This document shows, in pieces, positions 56,407 to 64,000 of a stretch of 64,000 nt of DNA. This stretch comes from an uncultured Lachnospiraceae bacterium (GTDB lineage: Bacteria; Bacillota; Clostridia; Lachnospirales; Lachnospiraceae): positions 41,430 to 105,429 of the forward strand of contig CATLGW010000004.1 of assembly GCA_949948715.1 (NCBI GenBank). Direction: 5' to 3'. The stretch's first letter is position 1, and every line of letters starts with the position of its first letter. Under the pieces are notes generated by a model, which was not told where the DNA came from, did no database searches, and saw only the letters and a list, made by a program, of their open reading frames with translations. Position numbers and translations under genes: made by a program.

Positions 56407-59400
56407 ATGTTTAATGGTTCCAGAAAGAAGAAGTGGAGGCAGAAGCTTGCAGGCATAATGACGTTTGCATTATTGGCTGTAAATCTGTATATCCTTCCGG
56501 CGCAGGCGCAGGAGATGCCCGCCGGCAATTCGACGGATGAGACAGGGGGGGCGTCTTCGGTTTCCCACAATGACAGCGGGGTGCCGGAAGGAGAGGCAGG
56601 GTCTCCGGGAACGGCTGACGGACAGATATCCGCCGTGGCGGAGAGCACGGCCAGCGAGACAAAGCATATATTTGACGTGGCAGCTCTCACGGGGGCCCAG
56701 GACAATGAAGAAATAGCCGAGGGGACAACCTTTGCAGAGGGATATTTCAAAACCGTGGGAACGGTAAAAAAGCGGATAAAAGCAGGCACGACAACGGTAA
56801 CGTCTGTGGAGGTTGCCAAAGATGCCGGAAGCGAAATCCAGTTCACGGTGGCGGGAACCGCGGATGTCACCGTGGTGATGAGCAGCACGGGGGGCAGCAA
56901 TACGTCTGCGGTAGGTCTTGTGGACGCGTCGGGCAACGCCGTGGAGAATCAGGAACAAATCGCCGAAGTGACAGGTACGGCAAAGACTACCTTGACCTAT
57001 ACGGGTCTTACGGCGGGAACCTATAAGGTGCTGTCGCCTCAGTCAGCCTATGGCAGAGGCGCCAGAGTTTACAGTATTACGGTGGATGATATTCCCGCTG
57101 TTACGACAACAGAGTATCTGTTTGACGTGGCAGCTCTCACGGGGGCCCAGGACAATGAAGAAATAGCCGAGGGGACAACCTTTGGGGAGGGATATTTCAA
57201 AACCGTGGGAACGGTAAAAAAGCGGGTAAAAGCAGGCACGACAACGGTAACGTCTGTGGAGGTTGCCAAAAATGCCGGAAGCGGAATCCAGTTCACGGTG
57301 ACGGGAACCGCGGATGTCACCGTGGTGATGAGCAGCACGGGGGGCAGCAATACGTCTGCGGTAGGCCTTGTGGACGCGTCGGGCAATGCCGTTGGGAATC
57401 AGGAACAAATCGCCGAGGTGGCAGGCACGGCAAAGACTACCTTGACCTATACGGGTCTTGAGGCGGGAACCTATAAGGTGCTGTCGCCTCAGTCAGCCTA
57501 TGGCAGAGGCGCGAGAGTTTACAGCATTCATGTGGTTCAGACCTCCGGCGGCTCCAGGCCCCCCAGGGCGGACTGGAGTCTGGTTGCGGCACCGGTGATT
57601 ACATCGGCGGCTGTAGACGGCACAAATGCCGCACAGATTATAGTAGCCTTTGATATGATAATAGGATATGACGGAGCGGACAGTGTATCTGTTTCCATGA
57701 AGGACGCCTCCGGCAAGGTAGCAGGCACACAGTCTTACGGTAGGGACGGTGAATCGGGCAGCGTGACATTTAAGCCCGGCGCATCGGGAACCTATACTTT
57801 TACGGCGGTTGCGGCTCGAAAGGACGAGGAGGATAAGACAAGCAACGAAGTGACCGTTGCAGATTTCAAACTTCCCCTGACCGCGCCCAATGTAAAGAGC
57901 GCCACCAGCCAGGGCAGCGGTTCCGTACTGGTAAAGTGGGATGCGGTTCTCGAGGCGGAGAAGTACCTGGTGACGGTTGCAGGGACGGCTGTCAGCATTG
58001 AGACCGACAAGCTGGAAGCGCTTGTGACAGGATTGACGGTGGGGAGCACCTATACCATCAGCGTAACGGCTGTCAGGGGCTCGGAGCAGTCCAAGGCGGG
58101 CAGCATTGAAGCCACAGCCACGGCCGATGCACAGAGAGAATGGGCCTTTGCGGCATTTGGCTCAGGTGTGGACACAAAGAACAACGGTTATGAGGGAAAT
58201 GCAAGCGATGGCAGCGTGAGGGTTTACTCCAACGGCGGAAAGGGCAAGCTTGTGCCCGGGTCCACGGACGGTCTTGCTTTCTACTACACGAAAATCGATC
58301 CGGCGGCAGAGAATTTCACATTGACTGCAACCGCCAGAGTGAATACCTGGACCTTGTCCAACGGACAGGAGGGCTTCGGCCTGATGGTTGCGGACAGAGT
58401 GGGTAAGCATGGGGACAACAGCACCTTCTGGAACAACTCCTATATGGCTTCCGTGACCAAGGTGGAGTACAGTTGGGACGGGGAGAAGGTATCCGATACC
58501 GGCGACAAGATTTCCATGAAGCTGGGCGTGGGTTCCCAGGAAAAGACGGGGGTGACGCTTGACAATATCACTCCGGAGCTGCAGCTCGGCGACATGAGCG
58601 TGTTTGTCACGCAGATGACGACGTTAGATACCTCCTGCGCGGCTATGGGCGACGGAACCTACAATATAGTCGGCGGTTACAAGGGGACGGAGCCTACGGG
58701 AACCATTGCAAATCCTTTGACAGAGTTTACGCTTACCATTCAAAAGAATAATACGGGTTATTTTGTAAGCTACACCGACGGGGAAGGAAAGACAACGACG
58801 AAGAAATATTACGATACGGAGGCGCTGAACCATCTGGATGAGTCTTCGGTGTATGTGGGCTTCTTCGCCTCCCGGAATGCGGACATCACCTTTGAGAATA
58901 TCTCCCTTACCACCATAGATCCTGCCCAGGATGCTCCGGCGGAGGAGAGACCTGTCACAAAGGTGACTCCCAAGTTTGAGATTTTGTCGGCCAACATCGC
59001 CAATACGGCAGATTATGAGATGGTTTACCAGGGCAATGCGGACGGACAGCTTACCATTGCCGACGAGGCGGGGAATGTGCTGCTCGACAGGGCCGTTTTG
59101 GCAAACGAAAAGGTCCGCCTGAACGTGGCTTTGAATGCGGGGGAGAATCGCTTTGCCGTGCGGATGGTTCCGAATCCGGATTACCGCCCTTCCCAGAATG
59201 AGGTGTTGAGCTCCTATGATCCGGTGGAGTTTGTCCATACGGTCAATATGGCGGCCAGTGACAGCAAAATTGTCTATATCGGTCCCAACGCGGGAGCGGA
59301 CGGAAGTCCCAAGCTGGGCACCCGGGAGAATCCCACGGACATTTATTCGGCGGTCAGCGCCGCGGTTCCCGGGCAGCAGCTCATTCTGCTGGAGGGAACC

Positions 59401-61338
59401 TATGACCTGGACAGAACGGTCGTGGTCGAGAGAGGCATCAACGGCACGGAGAGTGAGAAGATTTATCTGATCGGGGACCCTGACGGGGCTTCCCGGCCGG
59501 TTCTTTCCTTCGGCGGAAAGTGCGCGGGTATGATACTGGCGGGAGACTACTGGTATTTCAAGGGATTTGATGTCACCGGGTCGGCAGATGCCCAGAAGGG
59601 TATCCAGGTGGCGGGCGATCACAACACTTTGGATCATTTGAAGGCATACAGAAACGGAAACACCGGCATTCAGATCAGCCGGTATAAGAGCACCGACGAA
59701 TGGGAGGATTGGCCTTCCTACAACCTGATCTTAAATTGCTCCTCCTACCTGAATGCGGATAAGGGCTACGAGGACGCGGACGGATTTGCCGCAAAGCTCA
59801 CCATAGCGGACGGAAATGTGTTTGACGGATGTATTGCGGCTTACAATGCCGACGACGGATGGGATTTGTTCGCAAAGGTGCAGAGCGGTACCATTGGCAA
59901 AGTGGTGATCCGCAACTGTATTGCCTTTAAGAACGGTTATATTCTGGATGAGAACGGCAATGAGGTCAATGCGGGAAACGGCAACGGCTTTAAGATGGGC
60001 GGAGACAGTCTGCCCGGCGGCCATACCCTGATTAACAGTATTGCCTTTGGCAACAAGGCGAAGGGCGTTGACTCCAATAGCTGCCCCGATATCAAGGTAC
60101 AGAATGTCACTTCCTTCAATAATGAGTCTTACAATGTTGCATTTTACACCAACAACGCCGCCAATACGGATTTCGGCGCCCAGGGCCTCATCTCCTTTAA
60201 GGACGACAAGGGAACCTCGGAGAAGGAGAATATCAAGCCCAAGGGAAGCCAGGATAACGGAAAGATTTACGGAGCGAGCAATTATTACCGTGAGACGGCC
60301 GGCGGCAAGTTTGTCAATTCCGACGGCGCGGAGGTGAAGGCTTCCTGGTTTGTGTCACTGGATATGGACAGGGCCATGGGGGAGATTACCAGAAATGCCG
60401 ACGGAAGCATCAATATGCACGGTTTCCTGGAGCTGACGGCCGAGGCTCCCGCGGACGCAGGGGCGCGGTTTGCGGACACGGTTCAGAAGACCGTGATCGG
60501 GAACGGGATTTCGGAAGATGTTCTGACGGACGAGATTAAGAGCGCCACCGGGTGCGGTACGGCTGCAGAGTTGTCCGAGTATATGAAGAAGAATGTTTCC
60601 GAGAGCGATATCGCGGCGAAGCTGCTGCCGGGCGTAAAGACGGAGAATATGGCTTTGATGGATATCAGGCTGCAGATCAGCCAGGACGGCGGGGCGACCT
60701 GGAGCGATCTGACCGCTGAAAACTTCCCGTCCACGGGGGTATGGGTGACGATTCCCTATCCCGAGGGAACAAACGGCAGCGAATACAATTTTGTGGTAGG
60801 GCATCTGATTACCATGAGCAGCAACGGAAGGTTGCCCGGAACGATGGAGTATTTCGCGCCCATCAAGAAAGCGGACGGTTTGACGATCCATATTTACAGC
60901 GCTTCTCCCTTTGTCATTGCCTGGGATAAAATTATCCAGGAGCCCGATGATCCCGGCAATCAGGAGCCGGATGACCCCGGCAATCAGGAGCCCGATGACC
61001 CCGGTAATCAGGAGCCCGATGATCCCGGCAATCAGGAGCCGGATAACCCCGGCAATCAGGAGCCTGGGAAGCCGGATGACTCCGACAGGGATGACGAGGA
61101 CGATGAGGAGGACAGCCAGCCCGCAGAGGGGACTGCAGTAAAGAGTCCCAAGACCTATGACGACAGTGTGTATGTTTACGCATCTGCGGGTGGGTATAAG
61201 ACGGGAGGCGCAGCCGTGGAGGCTGCGGCGGAGCGCGACGGCGCTTCGGTAAACTGGCTTGTACTTGTGTTTGGGGCTGCCGCAGCAGTTGTCTTTGGGG
61301 CGGCTGTCCGTTACAGCAGAAGAGAGCGCAGAAAATAA
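56407..61338 (+). CDS. Large surface-anchored protein with PL9-type pectate lyase helix
   Basis: A 1643-residue protein; GGGAGGAAG lies 8 bases before ATG 56407. A signal peptide (RKKKWRQKLAGIM... to AQA near 34) is followed by two near-identical 150-residue modules (about 89-238 and 239-375), one or two FN3-like domains (to about 570), a beta-sandwich domain (about 578-850), a linker domain, and a right-handed parallel beta-helix of PL9 type (about 957-1310). Calcium-site residues are visible in EDADGFAAK and NADDGWDLF. Five QEPDDPGN-like repeats (1511-1550) lead to a transmembrane helix (about 1615-1635) and RRERRK tail. SPKTYDD before it resembles a degraded sortase motif. It should cleave pectin at the cell surface. 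Confidence 0.85.
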   Translation: MFNGSRKKKWRQKLAGIMTFALLAVNLYILPAQAQEMPAGNSTDETGGASSVSHNDSGVPEGEAGSPGTADGQISAVAESTASETKHIFDVAALTGAQDNEEIAEGTTFAEGYFKTVGTVKKRIKAGTTTVTSVEVAKDAGSEIQFTVAGTADVTVVMSSTGGSNTSAVGLVDASGNAVENQEQIAEVTGTAKTTLTYTGLTAGTYKVLSPQSAYGRGARVYSITVDDIPAVTTTEYLFDVAALTGAQDNEEIAEGTTFGEGYFKTVGTVKKRVKAGTTTVTSVEVAKNAGSGIQFTVTGTADVTVVMSSTGGSNTSAVGLVDASGNAVGNQEQIAEVAGTAKTTLTYTGLEAGTYKVLSPQSAYGRGARVYSIHVVQTSGGSRPPRADWSLVAAPVITSAAVDGTNAAQIIVAFDMIIGYDGADSVSVSMKDASGKVAGTQSYGRDGESGSVTFKPGASGTYTFTAVAARKDEEDKTSNEVTVADFKLPLTAPNVKSATSQGSGSVLVKWDAVLEAEKYLVTVAGTAVSIETDKLEALVTGLTVGSTYTISVTAVRGSEQSKAGSIEATATADAQREWAFAAFGSGVDTKNNGYEGNASDGSVRVYSNGGKGKLVPGSTDGLAFYYTKIDPAAENFTLTATARVNTWTLSNGQEGFGLMVADRVGKHGDNSTFWNNSYMASVTKVEYSWDGEKVSDTGDKISMKLGVGSQEKTGVTLDNITPELQLGDMSVFVTQMTTLDTSCAAMGDGTYNIVGGYKGTEPTGTIANPLTEFTLTIQKNNTGYFVSYTDGEGKTTTKKYYDTEALNHLDESSVYVGFFASRNADITFENISLTTIDPAQDAPAEERPVTKVTPKFEILSANIANTADYEMVYQGNADGQLTIADEAGNVLLDRAVLANEKVRLNVALNAGENRFAVRMVPNPDYRPSQNEVLSSYDPVEFVHTVNMAASDSKIVYIGPNAGADGSPKLGTRENPTDIYSAVSAAVPGQQLILLEGTYDLDRTVVVERGINGTESEKIYLIGDPDGASRPVLSFGGKCAGMILAGDYWYFKGFDVTGSADAQKGIQVAGDHNTLDHLKAYRNGNTGIQISRYKSTDEWEDWPSYNLILNCSSYLNADKGYEDADGFAAKLTIADGNVFDGCIAAYNADDGWDLFAKVQSGTIGKVVIRNCIAFKNGYILDENGNEVNAGNGNGFKMGGDSLPGGHTLINSIAFGNKAKGVDSNSCPDIKVQNVTSFNNESYNVAFYTNNAANTDFGAQGLISFKDDKGTSEKENIKPKGSQDNGKIYGASNYYRETAGGKFVNSDGAEVKASWFVSLDMDRAMGEITRNADGSINMHGFLELTAEAPADAGARFADTVQKTVIGNGISEDVLTDEIKSATGCGTAAELSEYMKKNVSESDIAAKLLPGVKTENMALMDIRLQISQDGGATWSDLTAENFPSTGVWVTIPYPEGTNGSEYNFVVGHLITMSSNGRLPGTMEYFAPIKKADGLTIHIYSASPFVIAWDKIIQEPDDPGNQEPDDPGNQEPDDPGNQEPDDPGNQEPDNPGNQEPGKPDDSDRDDEDDEEDSQPAEGTAVKSPKTYDDSVYVYASAGGYKTGGAAVEAAAERDGASVNWLVLVFGAAAAVVFGAAVRYSRRERRK
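56671..57528 (+). repeat. Internal tandem duplication, 450-bp unit
   Basis: The segment from 56671 recurs from 57121, exactly 450 bases later. Over about 408 aligned bases I counted some 17 differences by eye, so the duplication is recent. Each copy codes for a module starting DVAALTGAQDNEEIAEG and ending RGARVYSI. Confidence 0.95.
60937..61056 (+). repeat. Five 24-bp tandem units coding for an acidic linker
   Basis: Units begin at 60937, 60961, 60985, 61009 and 61033, each coding QEPD(D/N)PGN, followed by a partial sixth. They form the wall-spanning linker before the membrane helix. Confidence 0.95.
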
Positions 61339-61358
61339 GGGCAGGAAAAGCACTTTGG

Positions 61359-61389
61359 GGAGCCGTCCGGATTGTCGGACGGCTCCTTT
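61359..61389 (+). terminator. Terminator after the large surface protein gene
   Basis: GGAGCCGTCCG (61359-61369) pairs exactly with 61376-61386, followed by TTT-G-T. It lies between the two PL9-type genes. Confidence 0.7.
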
Positions 61390-61432
61390 GTATCAAGGAA
61401 AACGAATATCTCAGAAAAGGCGGAGCATACAT

Positions 61433-63790
61433 ATGGGAGAAGGGTCAGAGAGAAAATGGAATTTTGTGGCTTACGGGACCAGTACCGATCTGGAGAATAA
61501 CGGATACAGCGGAAGTGTGGAGGACAATACCCTTTCCGTTTGGAGCCTCCACGGCAGAGGCAAGTTGGTGCCGGCCTCCACGGACGGGTTAGCCTTTTAT
61601 TACACGGTGCTGAACGCAGAGACGGAAAACTTTGTGTTGTCGGCGGATCTGGAGGTGGAGAGCTGGACCTATTCCAACGGCCAGGACGGATTTGGTCTGA
61701 TGGCGGCGGATGCCGTGGGGGAGAACGGAAGCGAGGTCAGCTTCTGGAACAATTCTTATATGGCTTCCGTGACCAGGGTGGACTACCTGTACGACAGGGA
61801 AAGGCAATGCGTCTCCGACGTAGGTGAGAAGTACTTTATGAAGCTGGGGGTGGGAGCCCAGGAGAAAAAGGGCGTGACGCCCCGGGCGGTGGAGGAGGGA
61901 ACGGAAATCCAGGGCTTTCAGAGCACCATGTATACCCTGGAGACCACGGCGCCAAGGCTGGGGCTTGCGCCCGGCACCTACAATCTGGTGGGCGGTTACA
62001 CCAACGACCCCCACAAGATGCGGGATGCGGCGCGGCTTACCTCCTTCCGTCTTTCCCTGCGGCGCATGAACGGGGGATATGAGGTTGGCTATACCGATCA
62101 AGAGGGAATCACTGTCACCCGCAAATTCTATCACGGTGAGAACGGGGACGAGTTGACCAGACTGGACAGGGAACACATATGTGTGGGTTTTTTTGCCTCC
62201 CGCAACATAAGGATGGCGGTGAGGAATGTAGAATTAAAGATTGTGAATCCCCGGGAGGATGAGTCCATAGGGGAGCATCCCCTTAAAATGGTGCCTCCGG
62301 AGTGTAGCGTGCTGTCCGCCTCTGTGGCCAACAGGGAGACTTACAGGCTGGTATGCGCGGGGAATGCCGACGGACGACTGACCGTGGAGGATGAGACGGG
62401 AAAGCGCCTGGTCTGCCGGAAGGTGCGGGCGGGGGAGAGATGCCTGGTGGAGACAGGGCTGCACCGGGGGGAAAATCCTTTTACCGTCAGCTTTGCGCCC
62501 GAGGAGGGTTATCAGCCCTCTCTTTATGAGCGGCTCTCAAGCTATGAGGTCTGCTCTCTCCGGTTTGTGGTGACTTATCAGGTCAATGAGGGGGAGCAAA
62601 TTTACATAGGGCCCTCGGGAAGGGCGCAGGGAGCGGGGACCAGGGAGGATCCCATGGATATTTACACTGCTGTGGGCGGTGCGGCCGTGGGCCAGCATTT
62701 GACCCTGCTTCCCGGCAGATATCTTCTTGATAGGACCGTGAGGGTGGAGCGGGGCATAAGCGGCACTAAGGAGCGGCCTATTGTGCTTGCGGCAGAAGAA
62801 GGGGAAAGGCCTGTGCTGGATTTCCTCGGAAGGTGTATGGGCATGGCTCTGGGGGGAGACTATTGGCATTACCGGGGCTTTGACGTGACCAATACCGGCA
62901 GGGCGGAAGGGGGCGTCCGGCTGACGGGAAGCCACAATGTGGTGGAGCGGGTGAATATATACCGGAACGGAAACACGGGATTTCAGATAAGCTGCAGTAT
63001 GCCGGGGGACGACAGGGAGGACTGGCCTTCGGACAATCTGGTGAAAAACTGTACCTCCTACTTAAACGCGGACCCCGGCTACACGGATTCGGACGGCTTC
63101 GCCTGCAAGATTACCGTGGGGGAGGGAAATGTGTTCGACGGATGTATCTCAGCCTACAATGCGGACGACGGTTTTGATCTCTTTGCCAAGGTGGAGAAGG
63201 GGGTCACGGGGAGCGTGCTGATCAAAAACTGCCTGGCCTTCAGAAACGGCTATGTGCTGGACGAGGAGGGGCGGGAGATTCATGTGGGACTGGGCAACGG
63301 CTTTAAGCTGGGGGGCTCCAGTCTGCCCTGCGGACACAGGCTGGAGAACAGCATTGCCTTCTGGAACGGGGAGAAGGGTGTGGATTCCAACAGTTGTCCC
63401 AATGACCGGGTATCCCGTGTGACCTCCTTTGACAACGACTCCCACAATGTGGCCCTTTTTACCACGGATGCAAAGGAGACGGACTTTGCGGCGGAAGGTG
63501 TGCTCTCCTTTCGAACGAAGGGGAATGTGCCGGATGTGGTGGAGCCCAGGGGGACCCAGGAGAGGAGTGCGCTTCTCGGGGAAAACAACTATTACGGAAA
63601 CGGTTCGGTAAGCGAGAACAGCCTGGGGCGGCGCGTTTCGGCAGACTGGTTTGCGGATTTGGACGCGGACAGAGCCATCCACGGCGGAATTCGCAGGGAC
63701 CGGGAGGGACGCATCGATATGGGAGGTTTTCTGTCCCTGACAGAGGAGGCGCCTGTCTCGGCGGGAGCCAGGCTGGATCAGAAAGATTAA
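61433..63790 (+). CDS. Leaderless PL9-type pectate lyase paralogue
   Basis: A 785-residue protein; AAGGCGGAG lies about 8 bases before ATG 61433. It matches the middle and helix of the upstream protein along its whole length: the beta-sandwich (LVPASTDGLAFYYT, SFWNNSYMASVT), the linker domain and the PL9 helix from about 389, with SDGFACK and NADDGFDLFAK retaining the calcium Asp residues. It lacks the signal peptide, tandem modules, FN3 domains and anchor. A frame upstream to 61259 gives no signal peptide. It should therefore be cytoplasmic, perhaps cutting imported pectin oligomers. Confidence 0.85.
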   Translation: MGEGSERKWNFVAYGTSTDLENNGYSGSVEDNTLSVWSLHGRGKLVPASTDGLAFYYTVLNAETENFVLSADLEVESWTYSNGQDGFGLMAADAVGENGSEVSFWNNSYMASVTRVDYLYDRERQCVSDVGEKYFMKLGVGAQEKKGVTPRAVEEGTEIQGFQSTMYTLETTAPRLGLAPGTYNLVGGYTNDPHKMRDAARLTSFRLSLRRMNGGYEVGYTDQEGITVTRKFYHGENGDELTRLDREHICVGFFASRNIRMAVRNVELKIVNPREDESIGEHPLKMVPPECSVLSASVANRETYRLVCAGNADGRLTVEDETGKRLVCRKVRAGERCLVETGLHRGENPFTVSFAPEEGYQPSLYERLSSYEVCSLRFVVTYQVNEGEQIYIGPSGRAQGAGTREDPMDIYTAVGGAAVGQHLTLLPGRYLLDRTVRVERGISGTKERPIVLAAEEGERPVLDFLGRCMGMALGGDYWHYRGFDVTNTGRAEGGVRLTGSHNVVERVNIYRNGNTGFQISCSMPGDDREDWPSDNLVKNCTSYLNADPGYTDSDGFACKITVGEGNVFDGCISAYNADDGFDLFAKVEKGVTGSVLIKNCLAFRNGYVLDEEGREIHVGLGNGFKLGGSSLPCGHRLENSIAFWNGEKGVDSNSCPNDRVSRVTSFDNDSHNVALFTTDAKETDFAAEGVLSFRTKGNVPDVVEPRGTQERSALLGENNYYGNGSVSENSLGRRVSADWFADLDADRAIHGGIRRDREGRIDMGGFLSLTEEAPVSAGARLDQKD

Positions 63791-63815
63791 GAAAATGAAT
63801 TTTTGTTGTGAAATT

Positions 63816-63834
63816 TGTTGAAATATGATAAAAT
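63816..63834 (+). promoter_or_regulatory. Candidate extended -10 promoter for the gene at the right edge
   Basis: An AT-rich stretch contains TGATAAAAT (TG-N-TAAAAT) near 63826-63834, about 165 bases before the edge start codon. A TTGACA at 63867 has no well-spaced -10. Nothing else is recognised in 63791-63997. Confidence 0.3.
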
Positions 63835-63997
63835 TGTGAGAGAAATAGAGTGACCGTTGTATCATCTTGACAAAAGAAAGCCTGCTAATAAAAAGTCAAG
63901 TGTTTTTTGAAGAAAATTTCAAAAAATCGATTTGATATTTTAGAGCATAACTTTTAAGCCACCAGAACTGCCGGCTTTGAAAGGAGTGATTTAGAAA

Positions 63998-64000
63998 ATG
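63998..64000 (+). CDS. Start codon of the next gene, cut by the window edge
   Basis: ATG occupies the last three bases, with AAGGAG at 63981-63986 eleven bases upstream. The product is not visible. Confidence 0.6.

Noticed and set aside
60937..61056. Five regular 24-bp units considered as a CRISPR-like array
   Set aside because: There are no spacers; units are contiguous, in frame, and code for a protein linker.
63867..63895. TTGACA near the right edge as a promoter
   Set aside because: No -10 box lies 16-18 bases downstream; the A-rich stretch does not fit.

Overview
The window looks like chromosome from a Gram-positive, spore-forming Clostridia of the Lachnospiraceae type. This rests on family content: DUF4317, a Spo0A-type DNA-binding protein, RemA, a HrcA/CIRCE-controlled groESL, class III fructose-1,6-bisphosphatase, RqcH, a MalEFG-type transporter with no local ATPase, and AGGAGG ribosome sites before most genes. 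Coding DNA is GC-rich. No species is claimed. No prophage, insertion sequence, integrase or CRISPR array was seen, so this reads as core chromosome with accessory carbohydrate genes, mostly at the right end.

Layout. 1-1.0 kb: end of a SpoIIE-type phosphatase, an RsbW-like kinase and an RsbV-like STAS protein (a partner-switching module). 1.2-3.6 kb: two membrane proteins separated by a tandem 107/106-bp repeat. 3.8-16.8 kb: hybrid histidine kinase, MATE exporter (minus strand), Lhr-type helicase, chemoreceptor and GH42 beta-galactosidase. 16.9-26.7 kb: GGDEF protein, TtcA-like ATPase, DUF4317 protein (minus), a Spo0A C-domain protein without receiver, glycogen synthase, a SpoVB/MurJ-like flippase and RqcH (minus). 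26.8-34.1 kb: housekeeping run yicC-remA-rpoZ-rimO-pgsA-cinA, then SOS-controlled recA-recX and a tRNA-Thr. 34.1-37.4 kb (minus): hydrolase/DUF3237 fusion and fbp. 37.5-42.3 kb: sugar ABC transporter operon ending in a lipoprotein phosphoesterase. 42.3-50.3 kb: two small genes, a class A penicillin-binding protein, YigZ, MgtE, a C39-like cysteine-peptidase candidate and a membrane protein. 50.4-52.6 kb: CIRCE-groES-groEL. 52.6-64 kb: GtrII-like glucosyltransferase preceded by a deleted paralogue remnant, GH43 glycosidase, a 1643-residue surface protein with a PL9-type pectate-lyase helix, and a leaderless paralogue of it. The last three bases are probably the start codon of the next gene.

How the genes fit. 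The GH42, malEFG, GH43 and two PL9-type genes suggest use of plant cell-wall glycans, with the large anchored lyase acting outside and the leaderless one possibly on imported oligomers. The hybrid kinase, GGDEF protein, chemoreceptor, partner-switching module and Spo0A-C protein give a dense signalling complement. The most unusual points are the receiver-less Spo0A-C protein with an inverted repeat around its putative -10 box, a small intergenic repeat family found at two loci with the same unit length, a yicC-remA-rpoZ cluster lacking gmk, the in-frame GtrII remnant, and the PL9 pair with a recent 450-bp internal duplication.
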